25,495 nt of DNA from CAYNFR01 sp964396595 (lineage in GTDB: Bacteria; Bacteroidota; Bacteroidia; Chitinophagales; Saprospiraceae), in assembly GCA_964396595.1 (NCBI GenBank), contig CAYNFR010000039.1:1-25495 (forward strand), given 5' to 3'. Of the stretch, positions 1-8,559 are shown one piece after another. The notes below the pieces were generated by a model. The model was given only the letters and a program-made list of their open reading frames with translations. It was not told the origin of the DNA and made no database searches. Position 1 is the stretch's first letter; each line of letters starts with the position of its first letter. The translations under genes and the position numbers were made by a program.

Positions 1-278
1 GGGATTTTAACCACTGACCTTCCTACGGAGAACTGAACTTTAAAATTACCACTTTTCTGTCCTACGAAGCACGAATTGAAAATCAGCGAAGCTAAATCCC
101 TGCTTGCGTATAGGTGCTGTTATCGCTTCGGAGTTCTTTTGCATTCATTGGTTCTCTATTTGCATTTCCTAATTGGCGGGTAAGATAAGGATGTGACAAT
201 GTGTAAAATGTTTAAACATAATTGTGGTATTCCTATTGAAGACTATTGTGAGGGTGTAACTTGGCTCAACGCACTATT

Positions 279-1358
279 ATGAAACGTAGAATATTCATTC
301 AGAAATCTCTAACAACAGCTTCACTTTTTCTCTCAATGGATACAATTATGTCAATAACAAACGATTCTAGCACTGACTTCATATACAATGATGATTTGGA
401 GACTATTCTCGACAATTGGATGGGTACACCATATAGCAGCAAGGGTCACTTTCGCAATTTGGAAAAAGGTCGAAATATTGGCTTTAAAGACGTTCTCAAA
501 TGGCAGTTGACTAAAAACCCCGACAAGAAGGAGAAAAGACTAGAGAATTATGAAGTGCCGATTGTCTATACTGATCATTTTCTTCAGCATGACGGGGATA
601 CCATCGCATGGTTGGGGCACTCGTCTTTTTTTGTAAGGATAAATGGCAAAACTTTATTGATAGATCCCGTATTTGACAAAATACCTGCCACAAAGCGGTG
701 GTCTAAGATGCCGTGCACGATAGACAAATTCGTCAATATAGACTATATACTCGTGTCGCATTCGCATTATGACCATTGCGATAAATCTACCTTGAAAAAG
801 TTGTTTAAACTGAATCCAGGTGCCCGGGTGTTGACGGGACTGAGATTGGATGAATTACTGATGAAGTGGTCGCAAGGTAATGATGTACAAGCCGCCGGAT
901 GGTATCAAAAGTACAATACGGACAAAGACATAGAGATTGTGTATTTACCTACTAAGCACCGTTCAAACAGATCCTTGAATGATGTCAATAAGACACTATG
1001 GGGTGCTTTTTTGATCAGGGCAGGTGGTAAGACGATTTACTTCGGCGGGGATTCCGGTTATGGTGGTCATTACACAGATGTGGGGAAGTTGTTCCCCAAT
1101 ATTGATGTAGCGATGATTGCTATCGGTGCTTATTCGCCGCGATGGTTTATGTCGCCCAATCATCATGATCCCGAGCTTGCGGCCAGAGCTTTTAACGATA
1201 CCAAAGCACGGCTAATGATACCGATGCATTACGGCACATTTGATCTGGCTGACGAACCACGCGGAGAGCCGCAGCGACTTTTGAAGTCGCTTGTTGAGCG
1301 GGGTGAAGTACATAATGATGTTGCCTTCCCGGCTATAGGGGAGGAGATTGTGTTGTAG
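279..1358 (+). CDS. Tat-exported metallo-beta-lactamase-fold hydrolase (NAPE-PLD/UlaG-like)
   Basis: Predicted metal-dependent hydrolase of the metallo-beta-lactamase superfamily, 359 residues from the ATG at 279. A TTG at 261 would add six residues, but the ATG puts a twin-arginine-like signal (KRRIFIQKS, then a short hydrophobic stretch) right at the N-terminus, so I prefer it. The metal-binding motif HSHYDHCD is at about residues 161-168, preceded by GHSSFFVRINGKTLLIDP. Further ligand regions are the histidine in PTKHRSNR (about 227), GGDSGYGG (about 256) and PMHYGTF (about 315). The NKTLWGAF segment after the second histidine resembles the NAPE-PLD branch, which cleaves phosphodiester bonds in N-acyl phospholipids. 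The substrate here is inferred only. Expected location: periplasm or outer face of the inner membrane. It stands alone, with no clear operon partner. The superfamily call is secure; the exact activity is not. Confidence 0.88.
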   Translation: MKRRIFIQKSLTTASLFLSMDTIMSITNDSSTDFIYNDDLETILDNWMGTPYSSKGHFRNLEKGRNIGFKDVLKWQLTKNPDKKEKRLENYEVPIVYTDHFLQHDGDTIAWLGHSSFFVRINGKTLLIDPVFDKIPATKRWSKMPCTIDKFVNIDYILVSHSHYDHCDKSTLKKLFKLNPGARVLTGLRLDELLMKWSQGNDVQAAGWYQKYNTDKDIEIVYLPTKHRSNRSLNDVNKTLWGAFLIRAGGKTIYFGGDSGYGGHYTDVGKLFPNIDVAMIAIGAYSPRWFMSPNHHDPELAARAFNDTKARLMIPMHYGTFDLADEPRGEPQRLLKSLVERGEVHNDVAFPAIGEEIVL

Positions 1359-1781
1359 AAAGTGGCTGTTGAAGGGTAGATTATTTTCGAGATATCTGCA
1401 TTCACTTGATAGTATTTCAATCCCATTCGGATTGTGAAGTTTATTGGAATAAGGCTTATTTTTTGTTAGAATCATACGGCTATGCTCGTTTATATAATGA
1501 ACCAGCCAATTCCTGTTATTCTTCAGTGAAAATGATTCCGTATTGGTCTAGTCATTATCGTACTTTGGGACAGTATAACACAAGTAGTGATTTACTTGGC
1601 ATCAATTATGCTGATTTTAATCCTAATGCATCTGACTTTATGGTATTGAATCCGTTGACAAGGTAAAACACATGAATCCGACAGAGGATGTTTTAGTTAC
1701 TTTGCGCACGTTCCGATTTTGGTAATTATTAGATCTTTACGGAGATATGCGATCATTCATTAAGTCAGCTAAATATATCTT
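1359..1781. other. Gene-poor gap with a doubtful short ORF (1406-1666, +)
   Basis: This 423-base gap contains a plus-strand frame open from 1373, with only a TTG (1406) as candidate start and a stop at 1664-1666. The 86-residue product is rich in Tyr, Asn and Ser (for example YARLYNEPANS and NPNASDFMVLNPLTR). It reads more like protein than random translation, but I recognise no family and see no ribosome binding site. It could be a small gene or the 3' remnant of a truncated gene. From 1667 to the next start I see nothing definable. Confidence 0.3.
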
Positions 1782-2978
1782 TTGAGTGTTGTAGTAAAGC
1801 CCCGATTGGTCGTTTTGGCGAGCCGGTTGCCTTGGTCGCTGGACAAGGGTGATAAGTTGCGACTATATCATCAGATCAAGGAGCTTTCTGCGGATTATCA
1901 CATTTATTTGATATGCTTGTCGCATCGACCGCCAGAGTGGCAGCATATCGAGCCACTGCTGGCTTTGTGTACGTCAGTCAGATACTTTACACTCAGTCGA
2001 TCGAAGCGATTATTTAACGTAGTAAGAGCCTATTTTACCAAGATGCCATTGCAAGTGGCCTATTTTTATGATGCGCGATTGCATCATCAGATCATTACTT
2101 ACATAGGGCTGATAGATCCGGCTATCGTATATACGCAGTTATTGAGAATGGCTCCTTACGGCGCGGATGTCGAGGGCTATAAAGTGCTAGACTACATGGA
2201 TGCAGGGGGCTTAAATAAATTGGCCGAGCAGTACTCCACAAATCTGCTATCAAGGCTCATTCTCCGTCAGGAGACAAAAAAAGTTCAAGACTATGAAGCG
2301 TTCATGTTTTCGTTTTTTGATCATGCCACAGTCATCTCAGAGCGAGATCGACTCAGTATGCCTGAGCGTATCAGGAAAGATTTAGTGGTGGTGAATAATG
2401 GGGTCAATGTCCCTAAATCATTGGCAGATAAGCGTGAGGGGAAGAAGGTGATCGGTTTTATCGGTAATTTATCTTACCGACATAATCAACGTGCTGTGGA
2501 CTATTTGCTCGACGAGCTAATACCTCTATTGCCAGAGGATATCACCATTCATATTGCCGGTGCAGGTCACTATGACCGACTGAGTACGATTAATTTTGTG
2601 AGGGTTAATTACCTCGGGTATGTTGATTCCGTTCAAGCATTTTTTGCCGATATAACGCTATTTATAGCGGCTATTTTTTCCGGCTCGGGTATTCAGAATA
2701 AAGTACTTGAAGCTATGGCACATGCCGTACCGGTGGTTACGACTAGTTTTGTAAACGAGGCTATACGGGGGAGTGCGAATTATCATTTGCTTGTCTCTGA
2801 CACGTCTGAGGGAATGGCGAAATCTATAATTGACTTACTTTCGCAGCCTGAAAACATGAATAAGCTAGGCTTACGGGGAAAGGAGTTTGTTCAAGAACAC
2901 TTTTGCTGGGAGGAAGTTACTAGACCATTAAAGCAAATTTTTAAAAAATGTACTGATGAATCAGAAGAAGTTGGATAG
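1782..2978 (+). CDS. Family 4-type glycosyltransferase (TIGR03087-like)
   Basis: Predicted GT-B fold glycosyltransferase, 398 residues, adding a sugar from an activated donor during cell-surface glycan synthesis. The N-terminal segment SRLPWSLDKGDKLRLYHQI (about 14-32) is typical of the sugar transferases first described beside PEP-CTERM/EpsH loci. The C-terminal Rossmann domain starts at KVIGFIGNLSYRHN (about 222-235). The donor-site motif GSGIQNKVLEAMA (about 301-313) contains the conserved Glu at 310. The start is a TTG. No ATG or GTG lies early enough to keep the first beta strand (RLVVLASR), so the non-ATG start is likely but not certain. The 3' end overlaps ribB by 23 bases, suggesting coupled translation, although the two functions are unrelated. 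Acceptor and donor sugars cannot be told from sequence. Confidence 0.85.
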   Translation: MSVVVKPRLVVLASRLPWSLDKGDKLRLYHQIKELSADYHIYLICLSHRPPEWQHIEPLLALCTSVRYFTLSRSKRLFNVVRAYFTKMPLQVAYFYDARLHHQIITYIGLIDPAIVYTQLLRMAPYGADVEGYKVLDYMDAGGLNKLAEQYSTNLLSRLILRQETKKVQDYEAFMFSFFDHATVISERDRLSMPERIRKDLVVVNNGVNVPKSLADKREGKKVIGFIGNLSYRHNQRAVDYLLDELIPLLPEDITIHIAGAGHYDRLSTINFVRVNYLGYVDSVQAFFADITLFIAAIFSGSGIQNKVLEAMAHAVPVVTTSFVNEAIRGSANYHLLVSDTSEGMAKSIIDLLSQPENMNKLGLRGKEFVQEHFCWEEVTRPLKQIFKKCTDESEEVG

Positions 2979-4080
2979 CGTAGAGGATGCCATAAAGGAC
3001 ATAAGAGAGGGCAAGGTGGTGATTGTAGTAGATGATGAAGACCGGGAGAATGAGGGGGATTTTATATGTGCTGCGGAGACAATAACGCCTGAGATAGTTA
3101 ACTTCATGGCGACGCATGGACGTGGTCTTATTTGCACGCCTATAGAGGAAGATAAGGCAGACGCACTAGATCTGCCTTTGATGGTCAATAAGAACACGGC
3201 GCTTCACGAGACCGCATTTACGGTGTCGATCGATCTTGAGGGGCACGGTGTGACGACAGGTATATCTGCCTCTGATCGCGCCAAGACTATCAGGCATTTA
3301 GCTAGTGCAAAATGTGTGGGAAGTGATTTTGCTCGCCCGGGACATATTTTTCCCCTGCGTGCTAAGAAGGGTGGCGTCTTGCGAAGAACAGGTCATACAG
3401 AAGCGTCGATAGATCTTGCCAGATTGGCGGGGCTGGCGCCAATAGGTGTATTAGTCGAAATCATGAATGAAGATGGTAGTATGGCACGGTTACACGATCT
3501 ATGGGAAATTGCCTCAAAGCATAATCTTAAGATCATCAGTATAGAAGATCTGGTGGCATACCGTATGAAGCACGAGAGTATCGTGCAAGAAATCTATCAC
3601 ACGGCAATATCGAGTCCATACGGTGATTTTAAAGTCGTGGCATTTGAGCAGATCACATCGAGTGACATACACCTGGCTTTAATCAAAGGTAATATCGAGG
3701 AGTCAACTTCTGTACCTGTAAGAATGCACTCTGTGATAGCAGGAGAGCAGCTTTTTAACTCGCTGACTGATCGCGAATCCCCGATTGATGCTGCACTGAA
3801 AGTGATTAAGGATCTTCCGACGGGTATTCTAGTCATAATGAGACAAAACGAACGAAATTTTGATCTGATACAACGCCTCAAAGAACTTGATGGCAAAGCA
3901 CCAACGGTATTCACCCGTAGTGAGGTACAAAAGGATTTCGGTGTAGGTGCACAGATCCTGCGCAAGCTTAAAGCAAAACGTATCGAGCTCATCTCCAATA
4001 ATCCACGAAAACTAGTCGGGCTGGAAGGCTATGGATTGGAAATTGTTGGCTATCGGGCATATAATGGGAAGGGTAGGTGA
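2956..4080 (+). CDS. ribB: 3,4-dihydroxy-2-butanone-4-phosphate synthase with degenerate GTP cyclohydrolase II half
   Basis: Riboflavin biosynthesis protein of 374 residues with RibBA architecture. The N-terminal half (about 1-204) is an intact DHBP synthase, converting ribulose 5-phosphate to 3,4-dihydroxy-2-butanone 4-phosphate. It shows DDEDRENEGDFI (26-37), TGISASDRAKTI (101-112) and GHTEASIDLARLAG (146-159). The C-terminal half (about 205-374) aligns with GTP cyclohydrolase II and keeps its last part (NNPRKLVGLEGYGLEIVG, about 348-365). It lacks the three zinc-binding cysteines: the usual HSxCLTGD...RCDC region reads MHSVIAGE...LTDRE (257-274). The usual RQEGRGIGL loop reads RQNERNFDL (296-304). 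I infer that only the RibB activity remains and that a separate RibA lies elsewhere. Start: ATG at 2956, inside the end of the glycosyltransferase gene. The product sits in the cytoplasm. Confidence 0.93.
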   Translation: MNQKKLDSVEDAIKDIREGKVVIVVDDEDRENEGDFICAAETITPEIVNFMATHGRGLICTPIEEDKADALDLPLMVNKNTALHETAFTVSIDLEGHGVTTGISASDRAKTIRHLASAKCVGSDFARPGHIFPLRAKKGGVLRRTGHTEASIDLARLAGLAPIGVLVEIMNEDGSMARLHDLWEIASKHNLKIISIEDLVAYRMKHESIVQEIYHTAISSPYGDFKVVAFEQITSSDIHLALIKGNIEESTSVPVRMHSVIAGEQLFNSLTDRESPIDAALKVIKDLPTGILVIMRQNERNFDLIQRLKELDGKAPTVFTRSEVQKDFGVGAQILRKLKAKRIELISNNPRKLVGLEGYGLEIVGYRAYNGKGR

Positions 4081-4617
4081 TTTTTTAGCTATCAGTTCTT
4101 ATTCAGCTAATAAATTGACTGATCAATCTTCGTCAATTATCATGTCGATTATGATCTTATCGATTCGCTTGATATTTTCTCCAAGTATATTGAATTCCAT
4201 ACTACTTGTTGTTTCAATAGGGGAAAGGAATACCTGGATAAAAATAATAGTTGCAAACATTAAAATTATCAAATACTTCGGAAGCGACTCGAACTTTGGT
4301 ATTGTGGAATTGCTCAGAAACTGACATGCGCATTGACCTTTTTTGAAGAAGCTTAGTATCTCAAGATGTCCCGGGTTTTTCGTTCTTAGCTGTTCTAGTA
4401 ATCATCAAATATCGAATGTCTTGGTGTGCTGTCTTATGAGTACGATCTCCTACTGAAACTTCGATACATGTGGTGTGTAAATTGGTGACCTTTGATATAC
4501 CGAACGGCAAATTACAATCTTGTGCCGGGACATAAAGATTTCATGCTCTGACATGCGTTCTTAGTGCATTGAGATGCCGCTATCGTTTCGTGGCCTTATA
4601 GCTGTATTCTCTTTAAG
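4081..4617. other. 537-base gap with an unassigned 93-codon open frame on the minus strand
   Basis: No confident gene. On the minus strand one frame is open from 4401 down to a TGA at 4123-4125. It encodes a hydrophobic segment (LPKYLIILMFATIIFIQVFL) followed by an amphipathic tail ending in IIIDMIIDED. There is no ATG before the membrane segment. The same frame continues upstream through stops near 4404 and 4449, to an ATG-started stretch beginning at 4551 (MSEHEIFMSRHK). A second minus-strand frame around 4360-4530 also reads like protein (FGISKVTNLHTTCIEVSVGD, RYLMITRTAKNEKPGTS). The plus-strand frame over 4031-4324 is mostly the end of ribB in another frame. These may be decayed gene fragments, but chance is possible in AT-rich DNA. 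Confidence 0.3.
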
Positions 4618-4977
4618 TCACTCCTCCCCAATTATCCCATCAAGCCGTTTTAAGATTGTCTCTAGCCTTGTTTTTATTTTTTTTAATGTATTGAAAGGGT
4701 TCTCAGTCGAGGATGTGCTTTTGGCCGTCTTGGCGGATTTAAGATGTTCTTTAGCACCTTCTATAGTGTATTTTTTTTCTTTAACTAGATTGTGAATTTC
4801 GCAGAGATGTTGGATTTCTTTCGCCGTGTAACGACGTATACCGTTTTTACCTTTAATGGGTTTAAGGCTTGGAAATTCTGTTTCCCAGAAGCGCAATAAT
4901 GAGTTAGACACCTGAAGCATTTCGGCGACTTCGGATATGCTGTAGTAACGTTTAGTCAGGGATTTGGTATCTATCAT
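4618..4977 (-). CDS. MerR-family transcriptional regulator
   Basis: Small DNA-binding regulator of 119 residues from the ATG at 4977. A TTG at 5028 would add 17 residues with no domain content, so I reject it. The N-terminal winged helix-turn-helix is clear: YYSISEVAEMLQVSNSLLRF, then a wing with IKGKNGIRRYTAKEI. The recognition region is followed by a helical segment (LVKEKKYTIEGAKEHLKS) and a Lys/Ser/Thr-rich linker. A C-terminal helix (LKKIKTRLETILKRLDG) probably forms the dimer coiled coil. There is no effector-binding domain and no cysteine pattern for metal sensing, so the signal is unknown. This short MerR type is common in Bacteroidota. It lies 115 bases downstream of gatB on the same strand and may be read through from it, but has room for its own promoter. 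Confidence 0.88.
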   Translation of the reverse strand: MIDTKSLTKRYYSISEVAEMLQVSNSLLRFWETEFPSLKPIKGKNGIRRYTAKEIQHLCEIHNLVKEKKYTIEGAKEHLKSAKTAKSTSSTENPFNTLKKIKTRLETILKRLDGIIGEE

Positions 4978-5092
4978 TCTAAAGGTCGAGCGTTTACTAT
5001 TCTTAAGATCTAAAGCTAAGATATACAATCCTTGTCACATTGTATTGATATTCAGTGGGATAAAGTACTTTTTTGTAATTTTTTGATCAAGT

Positions 5093-6535
5093 TCAAGAAG
5101 CATCAAGAGCTTTTGACAACTTCTTTTTGAGTGTATTGGGGTCTGCACCGGATGCTTGGCGCATGACTGCGCCCATAAAAAATCCAAATAAGGCTTTCTT
5201 GCCTTTACGGTATTCATTGAGTTGTTTTGGATTTTTGGAGAGTATGTCTTGGATGACATCATTCAGAAAGTCTTGATTCTTTTCGATGAGCAGTCCCAGA
5301 GTGGAGGCGTGTGTCATCGGGTCAACATTGGGCGCCGCCCATAGAGCGGGCCATAGACGCTGAGTCGCTACAGAGGAAGCAACTATATTATCTGATTGTA
5401 AGTTGATATACGCCGCTATTTGATCAACCGCCAGCGGGCATTCTGAAAGGGATATATCGTTTTTTAGCAATTCCGGTAGTAAATTGTTAATCAATACGTT
5501 TGCTACGGTGTTGGGTTGACCAGTACGCGCTATGAGTTCATTTAGCCATACCAGATGCTCGGGAGATTGTGAAAGCTGCTGCGCATAATCATCCGTGTAT
5601 TTGTATTTTTCGATAAGTTCATTTTTTGCCTCCCATGGTAGTTGTGGTATAGACGCCTTTATTTGAGCGAGCTCTTGATTGGTAATGTGTACGGGAGTCA
5701 GGTCAGGATCTGGGAAATAGCGATAATCTTCAGCATCTTCCTTGTCTCTCAATGCTTCTGTTATGCCGAGTTGCGGATTAAAATGCAATGTCTGCTTGCT
5801 GAATGACACGTCATTGTTGATCATGTCAATCTGTCGTCGCGCTTCATATGCTACCGCGTCACGGGCAAATTTTTTTGAATTGACATTTTTAATTTCACAA
5901 CGCGTACCAAGGACTTTACTGCCTGCGGGTTTGACAGATACATTGCAGTCAGCGCGGAGCGATCCTTTTTCCATGTCACCATCGGACACACCGAGATACC
6001 TGAGTAGCCGTTGAAGTTCAGAGATAAACTCGTAAACTTCCTCCGGTGAACGCATATCCGGTTCAGTAACTAACTCCAGCAATGGTGTGCCTGCTCTATT
6101 AAGATCGACAAGGCTATAATGTGGATTAATGTCGTGAATGGTCTTTCCGGCATCCTCCTCCATGTGAATATGATGTATGCGGATGCGTTTGGCTTGACCA
6201 TTGACAGTAATTTCCAATGTACCACCCACACATATGGGTCGGGAGTCTTGAGTGATCTGATAAGCCTTCGGCGAATCCGGATAGAAATAATGTTTACGAT
6301 CGAAATAGTTGACCTGGTTGATTTCGCAACCTAGCGCAAGACCTAGTAAGATTGCTTTTTGGATGTGGGCATGATTAATTACTGGCAAAGTTCCGGGAAG
6401 AGCAAGGGAGATAGCTGACACCTGTGTATTGGGCTCCGCCCCAAAGGTGATATCATCACCACAAAAAGCTTTGGCTAATGTGTTGAGTTGAATATGGACT
6501 TCCAGTCCAATGACAGTATCATAAATCTTATTCAT
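5093..6535 (-). CDS. gatB: Asp-tRNA(Asn)/Glu-tRNA(Gln) amidotransferase subunit B
   Basis: GatB, 480 residues, the usual family length. It is the kinase/amidotransferase and tRNA-binding subunit of GatCAB, which converts Glu-tRNA(Gln) and/or Asp-tRNA(Asn) to the amidated forms in the cytoplasm. Visible hallmarks: GLEVHIQLNT (10-19), FGAEPNTQ (31-38), LALPGTLPVINH (44-55), HHIHMEEDAGK (121-131), DLNRAGTPLLELVTEPDM (144-161), MEKGSLRADCNVS (188-200) and DYRYFPDPDL (270-279). The C-terminal YqeY-like tRNA-binding tail ends with GFFMGAVMRQASGADPN and is complete. The start is an ATG. gatA and gatC are not in the window; in many genomes the subunits are unlinked. Its presence implies the indirect route to Gln- and/or Asn-tRNA. 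No promoter element was convincing. Confidence 0.97.
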   Translation of the reverse strand: MNKIYDTVIGLEVHIQLNTLAKAFCGDDITFGAEPNTQVSAISLALPGTLPVINHAHIQKAILLGLALGCEINQVNYFDRKHYFYPDSPKAYQITQDSRPICVGGTLEITVNGQAKRIRIHHIHMEEDAGKTIHDINPHYSLVDLNRAGTPLLELVTEPDMRSPEEVYEFISELQRLLRYLGVSDGDMEKGSLRADCNVSVKPAGSKVLGTRCEIKNVNSKKFARDAVAYEARRQIDMINNDVSFSKQTLHFNPQLGITEALRDKEDAEDYRYFPDPDLTPVHITNQELAQIKASIPQLPWEAKNELIEKYKYTDDYAQQLSQSPEHLVWLNELIARTGQPNTVANVLINNLLPELLKNDISLSECPLAVDQIAAYINLQSDNIVASSVATQRLWPALWAAPNVDPMTHASTLGLLIEKNQDFLNDVIQDILSKNPKQLNEYRKGKKALFGFFMGAVMRQASGADPNTLKKKLSKALDAS

Positions 6536-6596
6536 AGATGCTTATGCGATTTGAATAGAAGATCAACTTACGGAGTAAGGTACAAAAGTGCCTCTT

Positions 6597-7673
6597 TTAT
6601 CGATATAGCGCAAAGCTAATTACGGCAATTACCAAGATCATAAATGTCAGAAAAGTGTAATACATAAATCCAGTGATAAAATATTTGACGATAGTCTTTA
6701 TCCATCCTTGTCTGTAGTAATATTTAAAATTCAGAAGTGGTAATAACATCAACGCTAGGGAGATCATCCAGTACGCTTTGAATCCTTCTGGAAGAAAATA
6801 ATTAACACCCAATGTTATCGTAGCAATGATGAAAAATCCCGCATGCGTATGGAACAATAATAGGTTATGTTCAACAATATATCGGTTATGTCTTATGTGA
6901 AGTAGTTTTAAGAACAGTGATGTAAGCACAATAGTGAGGAATATGCACCAGAGAGAATTACCTATTAAGTATTTCGCTAAGCCACTCGGGTTTTTCTTGG
7001 CGCGGTACAATTGCGTAAAAAGTATTTTGTGTTGAAAATTAGTAACATTATACTTTTCAATGATCTCACTGGCGGTGAGGAGTTGTGCATCAAGATTGCT
7101 TATGCCATAATCTATTGTAGATCTACCGATTTTGATGGTATTATAAATATTTTTTGATAAAGTATCATGCTTAGCATCGTAGTGCTCTGTTAAAATCTTG
7201 CGCTTTATGCTATCTACTTGAGCTTGACTGATTGCACCACCTTCCTTGGCAGCCAAAGTATCGAGGCGGGCTGATAACTTATGTTGCGCAATGATTAAGT
7301 CTTGGCTGTTATCAATCTTGATTTTATCATAGTCGATAGTGAGGCTGACGGCGGCTACAAATCCAAAAAAGCTCACGAAGAATAATCGAATAGGATTGAG
7401 GAACACTTTCCGCTTACCTTCTATAAATTCTCTAGGGATACGTGCCGGAACAAGTATGAATTGTAAACTTTTGACAAAACTGCTATTGATATTGAGGGTT
7501 GACTCACCGAAATCTTTAATCAGCTCTACTAGTGAAATCTTAGACGAGTGTGCCTTCTGGCCACATGAAGGACAATAATTATCATTAGGATTAAGGTCAT
7601 GTCCACAATTGAGACATTTGTCGAGATTTGTGGGTGTCTCATGTCGAGGCTTTCTTGAGAATATCCAGCTCAT
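6597..7673 (-). CDS. DUF3667-type membrane protein with N-terminal zinc ribbon
   Basis: Integral membrane protein of 358 residues and unknown function. A four-cysteine zinc ribbon is at the N-terminus (Cys20, Cys23, Cys34, Cys37: CLNCGHDL and YCPSCGQK). It is followed by a conserved cytoplasmic segment with LVELIKDFGESTLNINSSF and PREFIEGKRKVFLNPIRLFF, which is the pattern of DUF3667. A first membrane helix is at about 93-113. It is followed by a polar region (about 114-235) and four helices towards the C-terminus, starting near SLWCIFLTIVLTSLF, LLLFHTHAGFFII, YWMISLALMLLPLL and YYTFLTFMILVIAV. The family is widespread in Bacteroidota and has no established role that I know. It lies 61 bases downstream of gatB's start, same strand, as a separate unit. 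A TACATTTG element lies 21 bases upstream of its ATG. Confidence 0.82.
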   Translation of the reverse strand: MSWIFSRKPRHETPTNLDKCLNCGHDLNPNDNYCPSCGQKAHSSKISLVELIKDFGESTLNINSSFVKSLQFILVPARIPREFIEGKRKVFLNPIRLFFVSFFGFVAAVSLTIDYDKIKIDNSQDLIIAQHKLSARLDTLAAKEGGAISQAQVDSIKRKILTEHYDAKHDTLSKNIYNTIKIGRSTIDYGISNLDAQLLTASEIIEKYNVTNFQHKILFTQLYRAKKNPSGLAKYLIGNSLWCIFLTIVLTSLFLKLLHIRHNRYIVEHNLLLFHTHAGFFIIATITLGVNYFLPEGFKAYWMISLALMLLPLLNFKYYYRQGWIKTIVKYFITGFMYYTFLTFMILVIAVISFALYR

Positions 7674-7694
7674 AGTTTATGTGGTCGTGATGAC

Positions 7695-7702
7695 CAAATG
7701 TA
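7695..7702 (-). promoter_or_regulatory. Promoter -7 element (TACATTTG) for the DUF3667 gene
   Basis: Read on the minus strand this is TACATTTG, an exact match to the Bacteroidota TAnnTTTG -7 consensus. It ends 21 bases before the ATG at 7673. No clear TTTG/TTG -33 element lies at the right distance, so the call rests on the -7 box and its position. Confidence 0.45.
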
Positions 7703-7795
7703 CGCTGCACTTCTTAATAACTATCTTTGTCCAGCTGTATTTTAGACAAATGAGAGATTAATGAAATCGATAATCGTTAGAATAAACAATGGCAG

Positions 7796-8554
7796 CTAGG
7801 TGCGGAAATAAGAAGCACCGTTGACATCAAATATGGTCCCTGACATCCAGATATTCGATCCGGCCATTAAGGCTACTGCTTCTGCTACCTCTTGTGGCGT
7901 AGCCACTCTGTTCATTGGGCTTTGGGCTTTGATGGCTCGGCCTGACTCGCCTTGTAATCGATCGAAAGCCAACTCTGTATTCACAAAACCAGGGGCTACC
8001 GCACCGACAAAAATACCATGTGATGCCAGCTGATAAGCCAAAGACTGGGTCAGCGAATTTAAACCGGCTTTGCTAGCACCATATGCAGGCTGGTGTGGCT
8101 CTCCTCTGAAAGCCCCACGAGATGATACATTAATGATCCTGCCGTGGCCTTGATCGATCATAATCTGCGCGGCGTGATAGCAGACATTGGCCGGGCCAGT
8201 GAGGTTAGTGGCCAGGATTTTATGCCACGCTTCTTGCCACTCTTTGTAGCTACATCCATCTACAGGGTGATGGAAGCCGATACCGGCATTATTAATGACG
8301 ATATTCAGCTGTTCGCCATTGAGTCTGATGTTTTCGAATAGCTCTTTTACCTCCTCGGCTTCGGCAATATTGCACGATATGATCCGATGATCAGATCCCG
8401 GTAGAGTTGCTAAAAATTGCTGTGCACGCGCAGTATTACTATTATACACGGCGATGATTTTTGCGCCGTGTTGCGCAAACAAACTTGATATGGCTGCGCC
8501 AATACCTCTCGTGCCACCTGTAACCAATACACGTATACCTTTAAAATCAAGCAT
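7796..8554 (-). CDS. SDR-family NAD(P)-dependent oxidoreductase
   Basis: Classical short-chain dehydrogenase/reductase, 252 residues, FabG-like in length and motifs. It shows the cofactor loop TGGTRGIG (12-19), NNAG (88-91), the catalytic Ser in NVSSRGAF (144 or 145) and Tyr158/Lys162 in YGASK. The late motif APGFVNTE is also present. There is no acidic residue directly after the second beta strand (IIAVYNSN), compatible with NADP but not proof of it. It is the last gene of a tight three-gene minus-strand unit, starting 5 bases after the stop of the M20D lipoprotein gene. Its substrate may therefore relate to the products of those hydrolases. A role in fatty-acid synthesis is less likely in this setting. 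Substrate unknown. Confidence 0.9.
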   Translation of the reverse strand: MLDFKGIRVLVTGGTRGIGAAISSLFAQHGAKIIAVYNSNTARAQQFLATLPGSDHRIISCNIAEAEEVKELFENIRLNGEQLNIVINNAGIGFHHPVDGCSYKEWQEAWHKILATNLTGPANVCYHAAQIMIDQGHGRIINVSSRGAFRGEPHQPAYGASKAGLNSLTQSLAYQLASHGIFVGAVAPGFVNTELAFDRLQGESGRAIKAQSPMNRVATPQEVAEAVALMAGSNIWMSGTIFDVNGASYFRT

Positions 8555-8559
8555 AATTA

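Noticed and set aside
208..219. 12-base palindrome ATGTTTAAACAT upstream of the first gene
   Set aside because: Short and AT-rich, with no second copy seen; expected by chance in DNA of this composition.
1..278. Possible repeat or mobile-element edge at the start of the window
   Set aside because: Only short CGAAGC/GCTTCG symmetry (84-89 and 126-131) and no open frame; nothing definable without comparison to other genomes.
3597..3998. Long minus-strand ORF inside ribB
   Set aside because: Fully contained in the well-supported ribB frame; its product is Ser/Arg-rich, as expected for an antisense shadow.
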